Shown here piece after piece: positions 41,842-49,848 of a DNA stretch of 64,000 nucleotides. The notes under the pieces were generated by a model that saw only the letters and a list, made by a program, of their open reading frames with translations, ran no database searches and was not told where the DNA came from. The stretch is from DATEGZ01 sp035279905. Its GTDB lineage: Bacteria; Acidobacteriota; Vicinamibacteria; Vicinamibacterales; SCN-69-37. Made by a program: the position numbers and the translations under genes. The stretch is taken from assembly GCA_035279905.1 (NCBI GenBank), contig DATEGZ010000116.1, forward strand, positions 22,312-86,311, read 5' to 3'. Within the stretch, counting starts at the first letter, position 1. Each line of letters opens with the position of its first letter.

Positions 41842-42113
41842 ATCCAAGATCAGGAAGACATGAAGAGCTTGAAGGCAATGAAGCGCATGAAGGGCGCGCG
41901 GTCGATCTGACTGCCCGGCTACGCCGGGCGCGACTGATCGAGGCGGTCGAAAAACAAGAGCCTCCGCGCATTGAACGTCCGGCTCTTGTTTTCGACCGTC
42001 TCGACCAGTCGCCAGGGCCGCCGCCGGCGGCCGTCAGATCGACCGCGCGCCTCCAGGCGCTTCCTTCATGTCCTTCATTGTCTTCATGCTCTTCATGCCA
42101 GCCCTGGATCTAC
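41838..42113. repeat. 276-base nested palindrome with ATGAAG arms (cloverleaf-like)
   Basis: GTAGATCCA at the left end and its complement at the right end bound the element, and each contains the TAG stop of one of two convergent genes. Inside are nine-base ATGAAG-type tandem arms, then a CGGTCGATCTGAC stem, then three further hairpins: GCCCGGC/GCCGGGC, a long GGTCGAAAAACAAGAGCC stem, and GGCCGCC/GGCGGCC. Confidence 0.85.
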
Positions 42114-42523
42114 TGCGGCTGGATGCAACTCCGCAGCACGACGTCGCCGTCGAGGCCGGCGCAGAAGCACTTGAGGCGCAGGTGCTGGCCGACGGAGACG
42201 CGCTTGACGATCTCCGCGGCCACATCGTCGAGCAGGAAGGCTTTCACGCCGAGGTCGCCTTCGACGACGAATCGGATGGCCTGGGGAGCGGCGGGTTCGC
42301 CGAGGACGGTGCTGACCTTGCCGCTCACCTCGAGCGCGTGGCCCCAGTATTTCTTGTCCGCGGCCTTCGCATCGGTCTTGTATTCCTTCCAGAGATCTTC
42401 GGCGGGCATCTTCGCGATCGCGGCCGTGGCCGTGATGCGGCGGTCCTGTTCGGGCAGCGTGTGCGAGCACCCAGCGAGCGCGCCGACGAACGCGACGAGG
42501 AGGAGACGCCGGACGGCGATCAC
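42110..42523 (-). CDS. OB-fold lipoprotein (tRNA_anti-like)
   Basis: 137 residues from a GTG at 42523 with a lipobox LAGC near Cys19. The mature protein follows the tRNA_anti-like/OB-fold pattern: HALEVSGKVSTVLGE, AIRFVVEGDLGVKAFLLDD and a final GQHLRLKCFCAG. These are envelope proteins of unknown function despite the nucleic-acid-binding fold name. Confidence 0.7.
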   Translation of the reverse strand: MIAVRRLLLVAFVGALAGCSHTLPEQDRRITATAAIAKMPAEDLWKEYKTDAKAADKKYWGHALEVSGKVSTVLGEPAAPQAIRFVVEGDLGVKAFLLDDVAAEIVKRVSVGQHLRLKCFCAGLDGDVVLRSCIQPQ

Positions 42524-42542
42524 GCGCGGCAGTCTACCGCAA

Positions 42543-43802
42543 TCAGGACTCGACCAGCAGGACGCCCGGATCCTCGACCAGTTCCTTGACGCGGACGAGG
42601 AACCGCACAGCTTCGCTGCCGTCGACGATGCGGTGATCGTAGGTGAGCGCGGTGTACATCATCGGGCGCAGCACGACCTGGCCGCCGACGCCGACGGGCC
42701 GTTCCTTGATCGCGTGCAGGCCGAGGATGCCGACCTGCGGCGGATTGAGGATCGGCGTGCTCATCAGCGAGCCGAACACGCCGCCGTTGGTGAGGCTGAA
42801 CGTGCCGCCGCGCAGGTCGTCGATCGTGAGCGTGCCGCCTTCGGCCTTCTTCGCGAACTCGCGGATGCCCGCCTCGATCCCGGCGAACGACATGCGGTCG
42901 GCGTCGCGCAGCACCGGCACGACGAGGCCTTCCGCCGCGCCGACGGCGACGCCGATGTCGTAGTAGTGCTTGAGCACCATCTCGTCGCCCTGGATCTCGG
43001 CGTTGAGGCGCGGGAACTCGCGCAGCGCGGCGATCGCGGCCTTGACGAAGAACGACGCGATCCCAAGCGACACGCCGTGCTTGGTCTTGAACGACTCCTT
43101 GCGCCGCTCGCGCAGCGCCATCACCGCCGACATGTCGACCTCGTTGAAGGTCGTGAGCATTGCGGCAGTTTGCTGCGCCTCGACCAGGCGTTTGGCGATG
43201 GTCGCGCGTCGCTTCGACATGCGAACCCGTTCTTCGCGGCGGCTTGCCTCGCCGTAGCCGCGGAGCGGCGAAGGCGGGTTCGTTGGCGCTGGAGCTTTCG
43301 CCTGAACGGCCGGCGTCGCGACCGATCGTTCAACGTCCGCTTTCGTCACACGCGGACCGTCCATCTTGACGGCAGCGAGCTCGACGTCCTTCTCGCGCGC
43401 AGCTTTGCGCGCCGACGGTGTTGCCGGCGGACTTCCAGCGCTGCTCACTGCCGGACTGCCGTTGCCTTTCACTCCTGGACCTCCAGCGGCAGCTCCTGGA
43501 CTTCCATTGCTCTTCTCTTTCGGACCTCCACCATCGGTCCCCGGACTTCCAGCGACAGCTCCCGGACCTTCCCCGATCGTCCCCAGCACATCTCCGATCT
43601 TGACGTCGGCTCCGTCCCCGTGCGCGATCGTCGCGATCACGCCCGCGCGCGGCGCCGCGACCTCGACGTCCACCTTGTCCGTCTCGAGCTCGACGATCGG
43701 CTCGCCCGCCGCGACCGCATCGCCGGCCTTCTTCAGCCACTTCGCGACACGCGCGTCGACGATCGACTCACCAACCTCGGGGACGATGATGTTTACAGGC
43801 AT
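42543..43802 (-). CDS. sucB: dihydrolipoyllysine succinyltransferase, E2 of 2-oxoglutarate dehydrogenase
   Basis: 419 residues. Lipoyl domain 1-75 with the modified lysine K43 in ELETDKVDVEV; a long Gly/Ser/Pro linker; a peripheral subunit-binding domain (SARKAAREKDVELAAVK) with a shortened GxGP loop; and the catalytic domain, ending in YDHRIVDGSEA, whose His and Asp are catalytic. It transfers succinyl from the E1-bound lipoamide to CoA. A palindromic repeat is inserted in frame at residues 174-194. Six bases behind sucA, same operon. No E3 gene in the window. Confidence 0.92.
   Translation of the reverse strand: MPVNIIVPEVGESIVDARVAKWLKKAGDAVAAGEPIVELETDKVDVEVAAPRAGVIATIAHGDGADVKIGDVLGTIGEGPGAVAGSPGTDGGGPKEKSNGSPGAAAGGPGVKGNGSPAVSSAGSPPATPSARKAAREKDVELAAVKMDGPRVTKADVERSVATPAVQAKAPAPTNPPSPLRGYGEASRREERVRMSKRRATIAKRLVEAQQTAAMLTTFNEVDMSAVMALRERRKESFKTKHGVSLGIASFFVKAAIAALREFPRLNAEIQGDEMVLKHYYDIGVAVGAAEGLVVPVLRDADRMSFAGIEAGIREFAKKAEGGTLTIDDLRGGTFSLTNGGVFGSLMSTPILNPPQVGILGLHAIKERPVGVGGQVVLRPMMYTALTYDHRIVDGSEAVRFLVRVKELVEDPGVLLVES
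43222..43282. repeat. palindromic repeat inside the E2 coding region
   Basis: CGAACCCG at one end and CGGGTTCG at the other close a 61-base imperfect palindrome with an internal CGCGGCGGC/GCCGCGGAG stem. It is translated as part of the linker (PPSPLRGYGEASRREERV), between the binding domain and the catalytic domain. Confidence 0.75.
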
Positions 43803-43808
43803 AGGAAT

Positions 43809-46613
43809 CTACTTTTCGACTTGTCGAGGCTCAGGCTTCTCGACCTTCGCGTCGAGCGCCTTCTTGAGCAGCTGCGCCTGCGTCTGCGCGTATCGCGCCG
43901 CGGATCCGTCGGCCGGGCTCGAGCTGCGCGGGCGCGAGAGCACCGCGAGCCGCCGCGATCCCACGAGTCCCTGGAGCGACGGACGCACGAAGTCCCAGGC
44001 GCCCATGTTCTCCGGCTCTTCCTGCACCCACAGTACGTCCTCGAGCGCCGGATAGCTTTCGATCACGCCGAGCATGTCGCGCACCGGCAGCGGGTACAGC
44101 TGCTCCACGCGGCAAATCGCGACGTGTGGCGCGGCCGGCCGCGCCGGGTTCGTCAACAGATCGACCGCGATCTTGCCGCTGCAGAAGATCAGCCGGCGCA
44201 CGTCGCGCGCGCGCGTCCGCGCGTCGGCGTCGTCGATCACCTGGCGCCACTGTCCTTCGCCCAGCTCGCGCGGTGTGGACGAGACGAACGCGTTGCGCAG
44301 CAGGCTCTTCGGCGTGAGCACGACAAGCGGCAGCGGATCCTTCTCGAGCAGCGCCGCCTGCCGGCGCAGCAGATGGAAGTACTGCGCGGCCGTCGTGCAG
44401 TTGGCCACGCGCATGTTGATGTCGGCGGCCAGCTGCAGGAAGCGTTCCGGACGCGCGCTCGCGTGATCCGGGCCCTGCCCTTCGTCGCCGTGCGGCAGCA
44501 GCATGACGAGCGACGGCGTCTGGCCCCACTTCGCGCGGGCCGAGAGCACGAACTCGTCGAGCATCACCTGCGCGCCGTTGACGAAGTCGCCGTACTGCGC
44601 CTCCCAGATGACGAGCCGCTCGGGCGCCTGCACGTTGTAGCCGTACTCGAAACCTACCGCCGCGTTTTCGCTCAACGGGCTGTTGCGGATCTCGCACGAC
44701 GCGCGCGCCTGCGGCAGCGATTCGAGCGGCGAGAACCGGCGGCCGTTGTTCGGGTCGTGCAGCACCGCGTGGCGATGGCTGAACGTGCCGCGTTCCGTGT
44801 CCTCGCCCGTGAGCCGGATCGGCACGCCGTCCTCGAGGATCGACGCGAGCGCCAGCTCCTCGGCGGCCGCCCAGTCGATCGTCCGGTCGTCGATCTTGTC
44901 GAACGCGTGGCGCCGGCGATCGCGCGGGCGCTCGAGCTTGCGGTTGACCTGAAAGTCCGCCGGCACCGCGAGCAGGCCCTCGTTCAGGCCGCGCAGCCGC
45001 TCGATCGGCACCGCCGTCGCCGCGCGCGCGGCCGTGCCCGGCGCGGCCACCACCGGGGTGGGCTCGACGACGAGCTTTTCCGGCTCGAGCGTTTCGAAGC
45101 TGCGCTGCAGCGCGTTCAGCTTCGCCTCGAGCATCGCCCCGGCGCGGTGCTCGTCGATCACACCGCGAGTCTCGAGCGTCTTCGCCCAGAGCTGGCGGAC
45201 GGTCGGATGATCGCCGATCGTGCGGTACATCTCCGGCTGCGTGAACGCGGGCTCGTCGCCCTCGTTGTGGCCGTAGCGCCGGTAGCCAATCAGGTCGATC
45301 AGGAAGTCTCGCTTGAACGTCTCGCGGTACGCGAGCGCGAGCCGCGCGGCGGCGATGCAGGCTTCCGGGTCGTCCGCGTTGACGTGGATGATCGGGATCT
45401 TGAACGCGCGCGCCAGGCCGCTCGCGTAGAGCGTGCTGTACGAGTCCTCGGACGTCGTCGTGAAGCCGATCTGGTTGTTCGAGATGATGTGGATCGTGCC
45501 GCCGGTCGAGTAGCCGTCGAGCCGGTGCAGGTTGAGCGTCTCGGCGACGACGCCCTGACCCGGAAACGCGGCGTCGCCGTGGATCAGGATCGGCAGCACC
45601 TTGCCGGGATCGAACACGGGCGCGCCGGGCCGGCTCGCGTCGGTCCCGGCCGCGCGCGCCATGCCTTCGAGCACCGGATCGATCGCTTCGAGGTGGCTCG
45701 GATTCGGCGGCATCGAGACGACGAGCGCGACTTCCTGGCCGCCCTGGACCGCGCGTGACGCGCCGAGGTGGTACTTCACGTCGCCGGCCCACTGCAGCCC
45801 CGCGGCCGCGAGCGCGTGACGGACCGGATCCTTGAACTCGGCGAGGATCTGCTCGTACGGCTTGCCGAGCACGTGCGCCATCACGTTCAACCGGCCGCGA
45901 TGCGCCATGCCGATGAACGCCTGGCGCCGCCCGGCCTCGGCGGCTTCGCTGATCACCTCGTCGAGGATCGGCACGAGCGTGTCGAGGCCCTCGATCGAGA
46001 ACCGCGTCTTGCCGGGAAACGTGCGGTGGATGAAGCGCTCGAACGCTTCGACATCCGTCAGCCGATCGAGCAGCGCGACCGGATCGATCGGATCCGCGGG
46101 CGCGTGGTAGCGGCCGGTCTCGACCGCCTCACGCAGCCAGTACCGCTCCTCGGGCACGAAGATATGCGCGAAGTCGTAGCCGGTCGTGCCGCAGTACATC
46201 TCCCGCAGCCTCGTGACCACGTCCCACATCGTCGCCGCGCCGGCGGCGACGGGGCCGGTGATCACGCTCGCGGGCAGCGCGCGGAGATCGGCTTCCGTGA
46301 CGCGGTGCGTGTCGAGCTCGAGCGACGGATCGCCGAGGCGCCGCGCGCCGAGCGGATCGATCTGGGCGGCGAGGTGACCGTAGCGGCGAATGGACTGGGC
46401 GAGGTTGATGGCGCCGACCAGCGATCGTGGTTCCTGGGGATTCCGTGGGGTTCCTTGTGGTTCCTGGAGGTTCCTCGAGGTTCCGGGGTTCCACGTCTGA
46501 AATAACGCGCGCGCCGAGGCGTCCACGGATTGGGGATCGCGGAGGTAGCGTTCGTACAGCTCCTCCACGTAGGCCGCATTGACGCCCTGGAAATCGTGGT
46601 GCCCTGAAGACAT
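43809..46613 (-). CDS. sucA: 2-oxoglutarate dehydrogenase E1 component
   Basis: 934 residues. The thiamine-diphosphate enzyme that decarboxylates 2-oxoglutarate and passes succinyl to E2. N-terminal E2-binding segment (NAAYVEELYERYL), a low-complexity linker at 41-65, RRYGHLAAQIDPLG, the MAHRGRLNVMAHVLGK motif, HGDAAFPGQGVVAETLN thiamine-site region and GYRRYGHNEGDEPAFTQPEMY. Full length. The linker is made of a GGTTCC-type DNA repeat in frame. Transcribed ahead of the E2 gene. Confidence 0.95.
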   Translation of the reverse strand: MSSGHHDFQGVNAAYVEELYERYLRDPQSVDASARALFQTWNPGTSRNLQEPQGTPRNPQEPRSLVGAINLAQSIRRYGHLAAQIDPLGARRLGDPSLELDTHRVTEADLRALPASVITGPVAAGAATMWDVVTRLREMYCGTTGYDFAHIFVPEERYWLREAVETGRYHAPADPIDPVALLDRLTDVEAFERFIHRTFPGKTRFSIEGLDTLVPILDEVISEAAEAGRRQAFIGMAHRGRLNVMAHVLGKPYEQILAEFKDPVRHALAAAGLQWAGDVKYHLGASRAVQGGQEVALVVSMPPNPSHLEAIDPVLEGMARAAGTDASRPGAPVFDPGKVLPILIHGDAAFPGQGVVAETLNLHRLDGYSTGGTIHIISNNQIGFTTTSEDSYSTLYASGLARAFKIPIIHVNADDPEACIAAARLALAYRETFKRDFLIDLIGYRRYGHNEGDEPAFTQPEMYRTIGDHPTVRQLWAKTLETRGVIDEHRAGAMLEAKLNALQRSFETLEPEKLVVEPTPVVAAPGTAARAATAVPIERLRGLNEGLLAVPADFQVNRKLERPRDRRRHAFDKIDDRTIDWAAAEELALASILEDGVPIRLTGEDTERGTFSHRHAVLHDPNNGRRFSPLESLPQARASCEIRNSPLSENAAVGFEYGYNVQAPERLVIWEAQYGDFVNGAQVMLDEFVLSARAKWGQTPSLVMLLPHGDEGQGPDHASARPERFLQLAADINMRVANCTTAAQYFHLLRRQAALLEKDPLPLVVLTPKSLLRNAFVSSTPRELGEGQWRQVIDDADARTRARDVRRLIFCSGKIAVDLLTNPARPAAPHVAICRVEQLYPLPVRDMLGVIESYPALEDVLWVQEEPENMGAWDFVRPSLQGLVGSRRLAVLSRPRSSSPADGSAARYAQTQAQLLKKALDAKVEKPEPRQVEK
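46429..46492. repeat. GGTTCC tandem array inside sucA
   Basis: Six to seven GGTTCC-type units of 9-10 bases, same unit as intergenic elements at 26171, 28882 and 40497, encode the linker between the N-terminal segment and the main body of SucA (residues about 41-62). Confidence 0.75.
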
Positions 46614-46631
46614 ATCGAACTGAAGATCATA

Positions 46632-46752
46632 TCAGGTACGACTGGTACGTCAGGTACGTGGAGCACACTGTCGTTCGTCAACTTTTTCTTATCAAAAGAA
46701 AAGATGACACGCGCCAGCGCGTTCCTCGCACCTGACGTACCAGTCGTACCTG
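46632..46752. repeat. GGTACG palindromic element, copy 1
   Basis: Perfect 24-base inverted repeats (TCAGGTACGACTGGTACGTC then AGGT) at 46632-46655 and 46729-46752 enclose a 73-base core. The core holds two hairpins, CTTTTTCTT/AAAAGAAAAG and CGCGC-CA-GCGCG. The same element lies in the other orientation at 59029-59155. Located upstream of sucA and directly after the permease stop. Confidence 0.88.
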
Positions 46753-46758
46753 AAGCTC

Positions 46759-49398
46759 TTACTCTGCGCGCAGCGTCTTGACCGGATCGAGCCGCATCGC
46801 TCTGACGGCCGGGCTCCACACGGCGAACAGCGAGACCAGCACGATGAGCAGCGTGACGCCGCCGAAGGTCGCGGGGTCGCTTGGCGAGACACCGTAGAGG
46901 ACCGACGCGGATCCCTGCGCGAGCGCGACGGCGAGCACGAGGCCGAGCACCACGCCGATGCCCGTCACCTTGAAGCCCTCGACGAGCACCATGCGCGCGA
47001 TCGTGGACGGCGCCGCGCCGAGCGCGAGCCGCACGCCGAACTCGCGCTGACGCTGACCGATCGAGTACGAGATCACGCCGTAGAGCCCGGCGGCCGCCAG
47101 GGCGAGCGCGAGCAGCGCGAAGCCCAGGAACATGCCGTTGATGATCCAGTTGTCGCCCGTGTTCTCTTCGACGAGGTCAGTGATCGTCTTGGGCGTCGAG
47201 ATCGCGACGTTCGCGTCGACGCGTCGCATCGCGGCGCGCACGTCGGCCGCGCGCTCGGCCGGCGCGTCGGATCGGACGACCACCGTCATCGCTTCGGTCG
47301 GCCACTGATCGAACGCGACGAACACGGCAGGGCTCGTGCGCGTGACCTGCGCGTCGCGCGTGTTGGCGACGACCCCGACGATCTTGACCGGACGATCCAC
47401 CGCGCCCCGGCCCTTGAGCCGAATCGTGCGCCCGAGCGCGCCGGTGACGCCGCCCAGATGCTCCTCGGCGGCCATCTGATTCACGACCGCGACGGGCTCG
47501 CTGGCGGCCAGGTCCGTCGTCTCGAGGCCGCGGCCCGCGAGCAGCTTGATGCCGGTCGCCTTGAAGAAGTCGGGCGTCGTCGCAAACCACGTCGTCCATG
47601 GCTGCTTGTCGGTGCCTGGCGCGTCGTGCACGGTCCCGGACAACGTCTGCACGATGTCGCCGTCGAACACCGGCAGATGGCTCACGACGCCGACGGCCGT
47701 CGCGCCGGGGATCGCGCCCACTTCGCGCGTGAGCTCCTGGACGAATCGCGCGCGTGACGCATCGTCGGGATAGCGGTTGACCGGCGGATGCAGCCGGAAC
47801 GTCAGCTCGTGACGCGTGTCGTAGCCGAGGTCCGCGTGCTGAAAGTTCATGACGGTGCGGAGCACGAGACCGGAGAGCACCAGCAGCGACAGCGCGAGCG
47901 CAACCTGCGCGGCGACGAGCACGTTGCGTCGGCGGCTCGCCTTGCGGCCGCCCGTCGATCGCGCGTCGCGCAGCGTCTCAGCCGTGCCGCTACGGCCGGC
48001 GCCGAGCGCGGGCCAGAGGCTGAAGAGGAGCGGCGTCAGGACGGACAGGACCGCTGTGAAGATCAGCACGTTGCCGTCGATGCTGATCTGCTGGAGCAGC
48101 GCGTCGTGCGCGGTGGCGTTGATGAGCCGCAGCCCGGCATGCGCCAGGCCGAGCCCGGCGAACCCACCGATGAGACCGAGCAGCAGGCTCTCCGTCAGGA
48201 GCGGGCGGATGAGCTGCAGCCGCGACGCGCCGAGCGCCTGGCGCACCGCGAAGTCGTGGCGATGGCGGACGATCCGCGCGAGCACGAGGTTCGCGAGATT
48301 CGCGCACGCGATCAGCAGCACGAAGGCGACGACAACGGCGAGCAGGCCGAGCAGGACCCACGTGTCCGGCCCCGTGATCGCGGTGTGCGTGGAGACGACA
48401 CGCGGCGTGAGATTCAGATTCGTGTCGGGATGATCCTTCGCCTGCGCCGCGGCCATCGCCTTGATCTCGGCGTCTGCGGCGGCGAGCGTCGCGCCCGGAG
48501 CGAGCCGGCCGACGGGACGCAGCGTCCGCTGGTTGCGCGGCAGCGTGGCGTCAAGCGGCAGCGGCACCCACATGTCGACCTCGCGCGCGTAGATGTCGAA
48601 GTCGGGCGTCATCACGCCGACGATCGTCATCGGCGTGCCGTCGAGCGAGAACGTACGGCCGAGCGCGTCGTCGCGGCCCTGAAAATTCTTCTGCCAGTAG
48701 GCGTAGCTCAGCACGGCGACGATCGGCGCGCCGGGCGTGTCCTCACCCGGCTGAAACAGGCGGCCGATGACGGGCTTCAGGCCCCAGATGTCGCAGAGGT
48801 TCGCGGTGGAGCGCGCGATCTGCACGTGCTGGGCGTCGCCGAGCCCGGTGAGCGTCGCGTCGCGAATGTCACGCGCGCCGATCGCCGAAAACGTCTTCGT
48901 CCCCGCGCGCCACTCGAGAAGGTCCGCGATGGACACGGCACCGCGCACGTCGCCGGACGCGGGATTGTTCTCCCAGATCCAGCCGAGCGTGGCGGGATCC
49001 TTCACGGGCAGGCCGCGGATGATGAGCGGGTTGGCGATGCTGAAGAGCAGCGTGTTCGCGCCAATCGCGAGCGCGAGCGTGAGGATCGCAATCGCGCTGT
49101 AGCCGGGCGAGTGCCACGCCGTTCTGAGACCGAGCCGCACGTCTCGCCAGAAGCTGCCCATGTCGAATCTCCCCCCGGAACCCGCCGGACCGGACGCGGC
49201 ACGGCGGCGATGCAGCGACCGGCCGTGCCAGATCATGCCGAACGCCTGCATCCAGTACTGACGCGACGCCTTGAACCGGCCGCGCCGCCGGGCGTCGATC
49301 TCGAACTGCTCGTCGAGATCGCCCAGCAGAAACTCCCGGTGCGGCTCGGGCACGGCCGCACGAACCACGAGTCCCGCGACGCGTGGCGGATGCATCAC
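46759..49398 (-). CDS. ADOP-type ABC transporter permease (MacB/FtsX fold, duplicated)
   Basis: 879 residues. The soluble head differs from the 28931 homologue (EPHREFLLGDLDEQFEIDARRRGR, found in the second subtype of these permeases). Two MacB-type periplasmic domains and two FtsX sets follow, with IGANTLLFSIANPLI and QRQREFGVRLALGA. ATPase partner not adjacent. Four-base overlap with the PadR gene upstream, which probably regulates it. Confidence 0.9.
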   Translation of the reverse strand: MMHPPRVAGLVVRAAVPEPHREFLLGDLDEQFEIDARRRGRFKASRQYWMQAFGMIWHGRSLHRRRAASGPAGSGGRFDMGSFWRDVRLGLRTAWHSPGYSAIAILTLALAIGANTLLFSIANPLIIRGLPVKDPATLGWIWENNPASGDVRGAVSIADLLEWRAGTKTFSAIGARDIRDATLTGLGDAQHVQIARSTANLCDIWGLKPVIGRLFQPGEDTPGAPIVAVLSYAYWQKNFQGRDDALGRTFSLDGTPMTIVGVMTPDFDIYAREVDMWVPLPLDATLPRNQRTLRPVGRLAPGATLAAADAEIKAMAAAQAKDHPDTNLNLTPRVVSTHTAITGPDTWVLLGLLAVVVAFVLLIACANLANLVLARIVRHRHDFAVRQALGASRLQLIRPLLTESLLLGLIGGFAGLGLAHAGLRLINATAHDALLQQISIDGNVLIFTAVLSVLTPLLFSLWPALGAGRSGTAETLRDARSTGGRKASRRRNVLVAAQVALALSLLVLSGLVLRTVMNFQHADLGYDTRHELTFRLHPPVNRYPDDASRARFVQELTREVGAIPGATAVGVVSHLPVFDGDIVQTLSGTVHDAPGTDKQPWTTWFATTPDFFKATGIKLLAGRGLETTDLAASEPVAVVNQMAAEEHLGGVTGALGRTIRLKGRGAVDRPVKIVGVVANTRDAQVTRTSPAVFVAFDQWPTEAMTVVVRSDAPAERAADVRAAMRRVDANVAISTPKTITDLVEENTGDNWIINGMFLGFALLALALAAAGLYGVISYSIGQRQREFGVRLALGAAPSTIARMVLVEGFKVTGIGVVLGLVLAVALAQGSASVLYGVSPSDPATFGGVTLLIVLVSLFAVWSPAVRAMRLDPVKTLRAE

Positions 49399-49718
49399 AG
49401 CCTCAAATCGGATTCGAGCCCGGCGGTCATCGCGCGAAGCGCGCCGAGCGACTGCGCGAGCGCGCGCTGCCCCGCGGCCAGCACGCGGTAGTACTTCTTG
49501 CGCCGGCCGCCGCGCTCCGGCGTCGGATCGCCGATGCGGCTCGCGACCAGGCCCTTGTCCTCGAGCCGCTCGAGCGTCTTGTAGACGGCGCCGAGCGACA
49601 CATCGCGGCGCGTCCGATCCGCGATGTCGCTGGCAATGGACACGCCGTACGCGTCGGCCCCCAGGCGCGTCAGGGCCAGCAGGACGAGTTGTTCGAACTC
49701 ACCAAGGACGTCGGGCAC
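49395..49718 (-). CDS. PadR family regulator, paired with permease
   Basis: 107 residues from a GTG at 49718: VLLALTRLGADAYGVSIASDI, GAVYKTLERLEDKGLVASR and RRKKYYRVLAAGQRALAQS. Winged-helix repressor of the acidobacterial type, translationally coupled to the permease gene. TCTAAC precedes the start; I see no clear promoter. Confidence 0.9.
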   Translation of the reverse strand: MPDVLGEFEQLVLLALTRLGADAYGVSIASDIADRTRRDVSLGAVYKTLERLEDKGLVASRIGDPTPERGGRRKKYYRVLAAGQRALAQSLGALRAMTAGLESDLRL

Positions 49719-49756
49719 GCATTTGTTAGACGGAAGCGAAGAAATCGAAGTTCAAT

Positions 49757-49848
49757 GGACTTCCAGAGGTCCTCCAGGACCTCTGAGGTCCACCCGGACT
49801 TCTCGAGGTCCTCTGGACTTCTGAAGTCCAGGGGACTTCTGGAGGTCC
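49757..49848. repeat. array of five GGACYTC hairpin units
   Basis: Five 15-16 base self-complementary units (GGACTTCCAGAGGTCC, GGACCTCTGAGGTCC, GGACTTCTCGAGGTCC, GGACTTCTGAAGTCC, GGACTTCTGGAGGTCC) separated by 3-4 bases. The last ends exactly at the TAA of fumC. Each unit and the whole array can fold. Confidence 0.85.

Noticed and set aside
43424..43580. GGACTTCC repeat array inside the E2 gene linker, same family as 49757
   Set aside because: The similarity is explained by Gly-Ser-Pro-rich coding sequence; units are irregular and not self-complementary.
49718..49745. attC-like GTCTAACAAATGCG before the PadR gene
   Set aside because: No matching 3' half; lies in the leader of a conserved PadR-permease operon.
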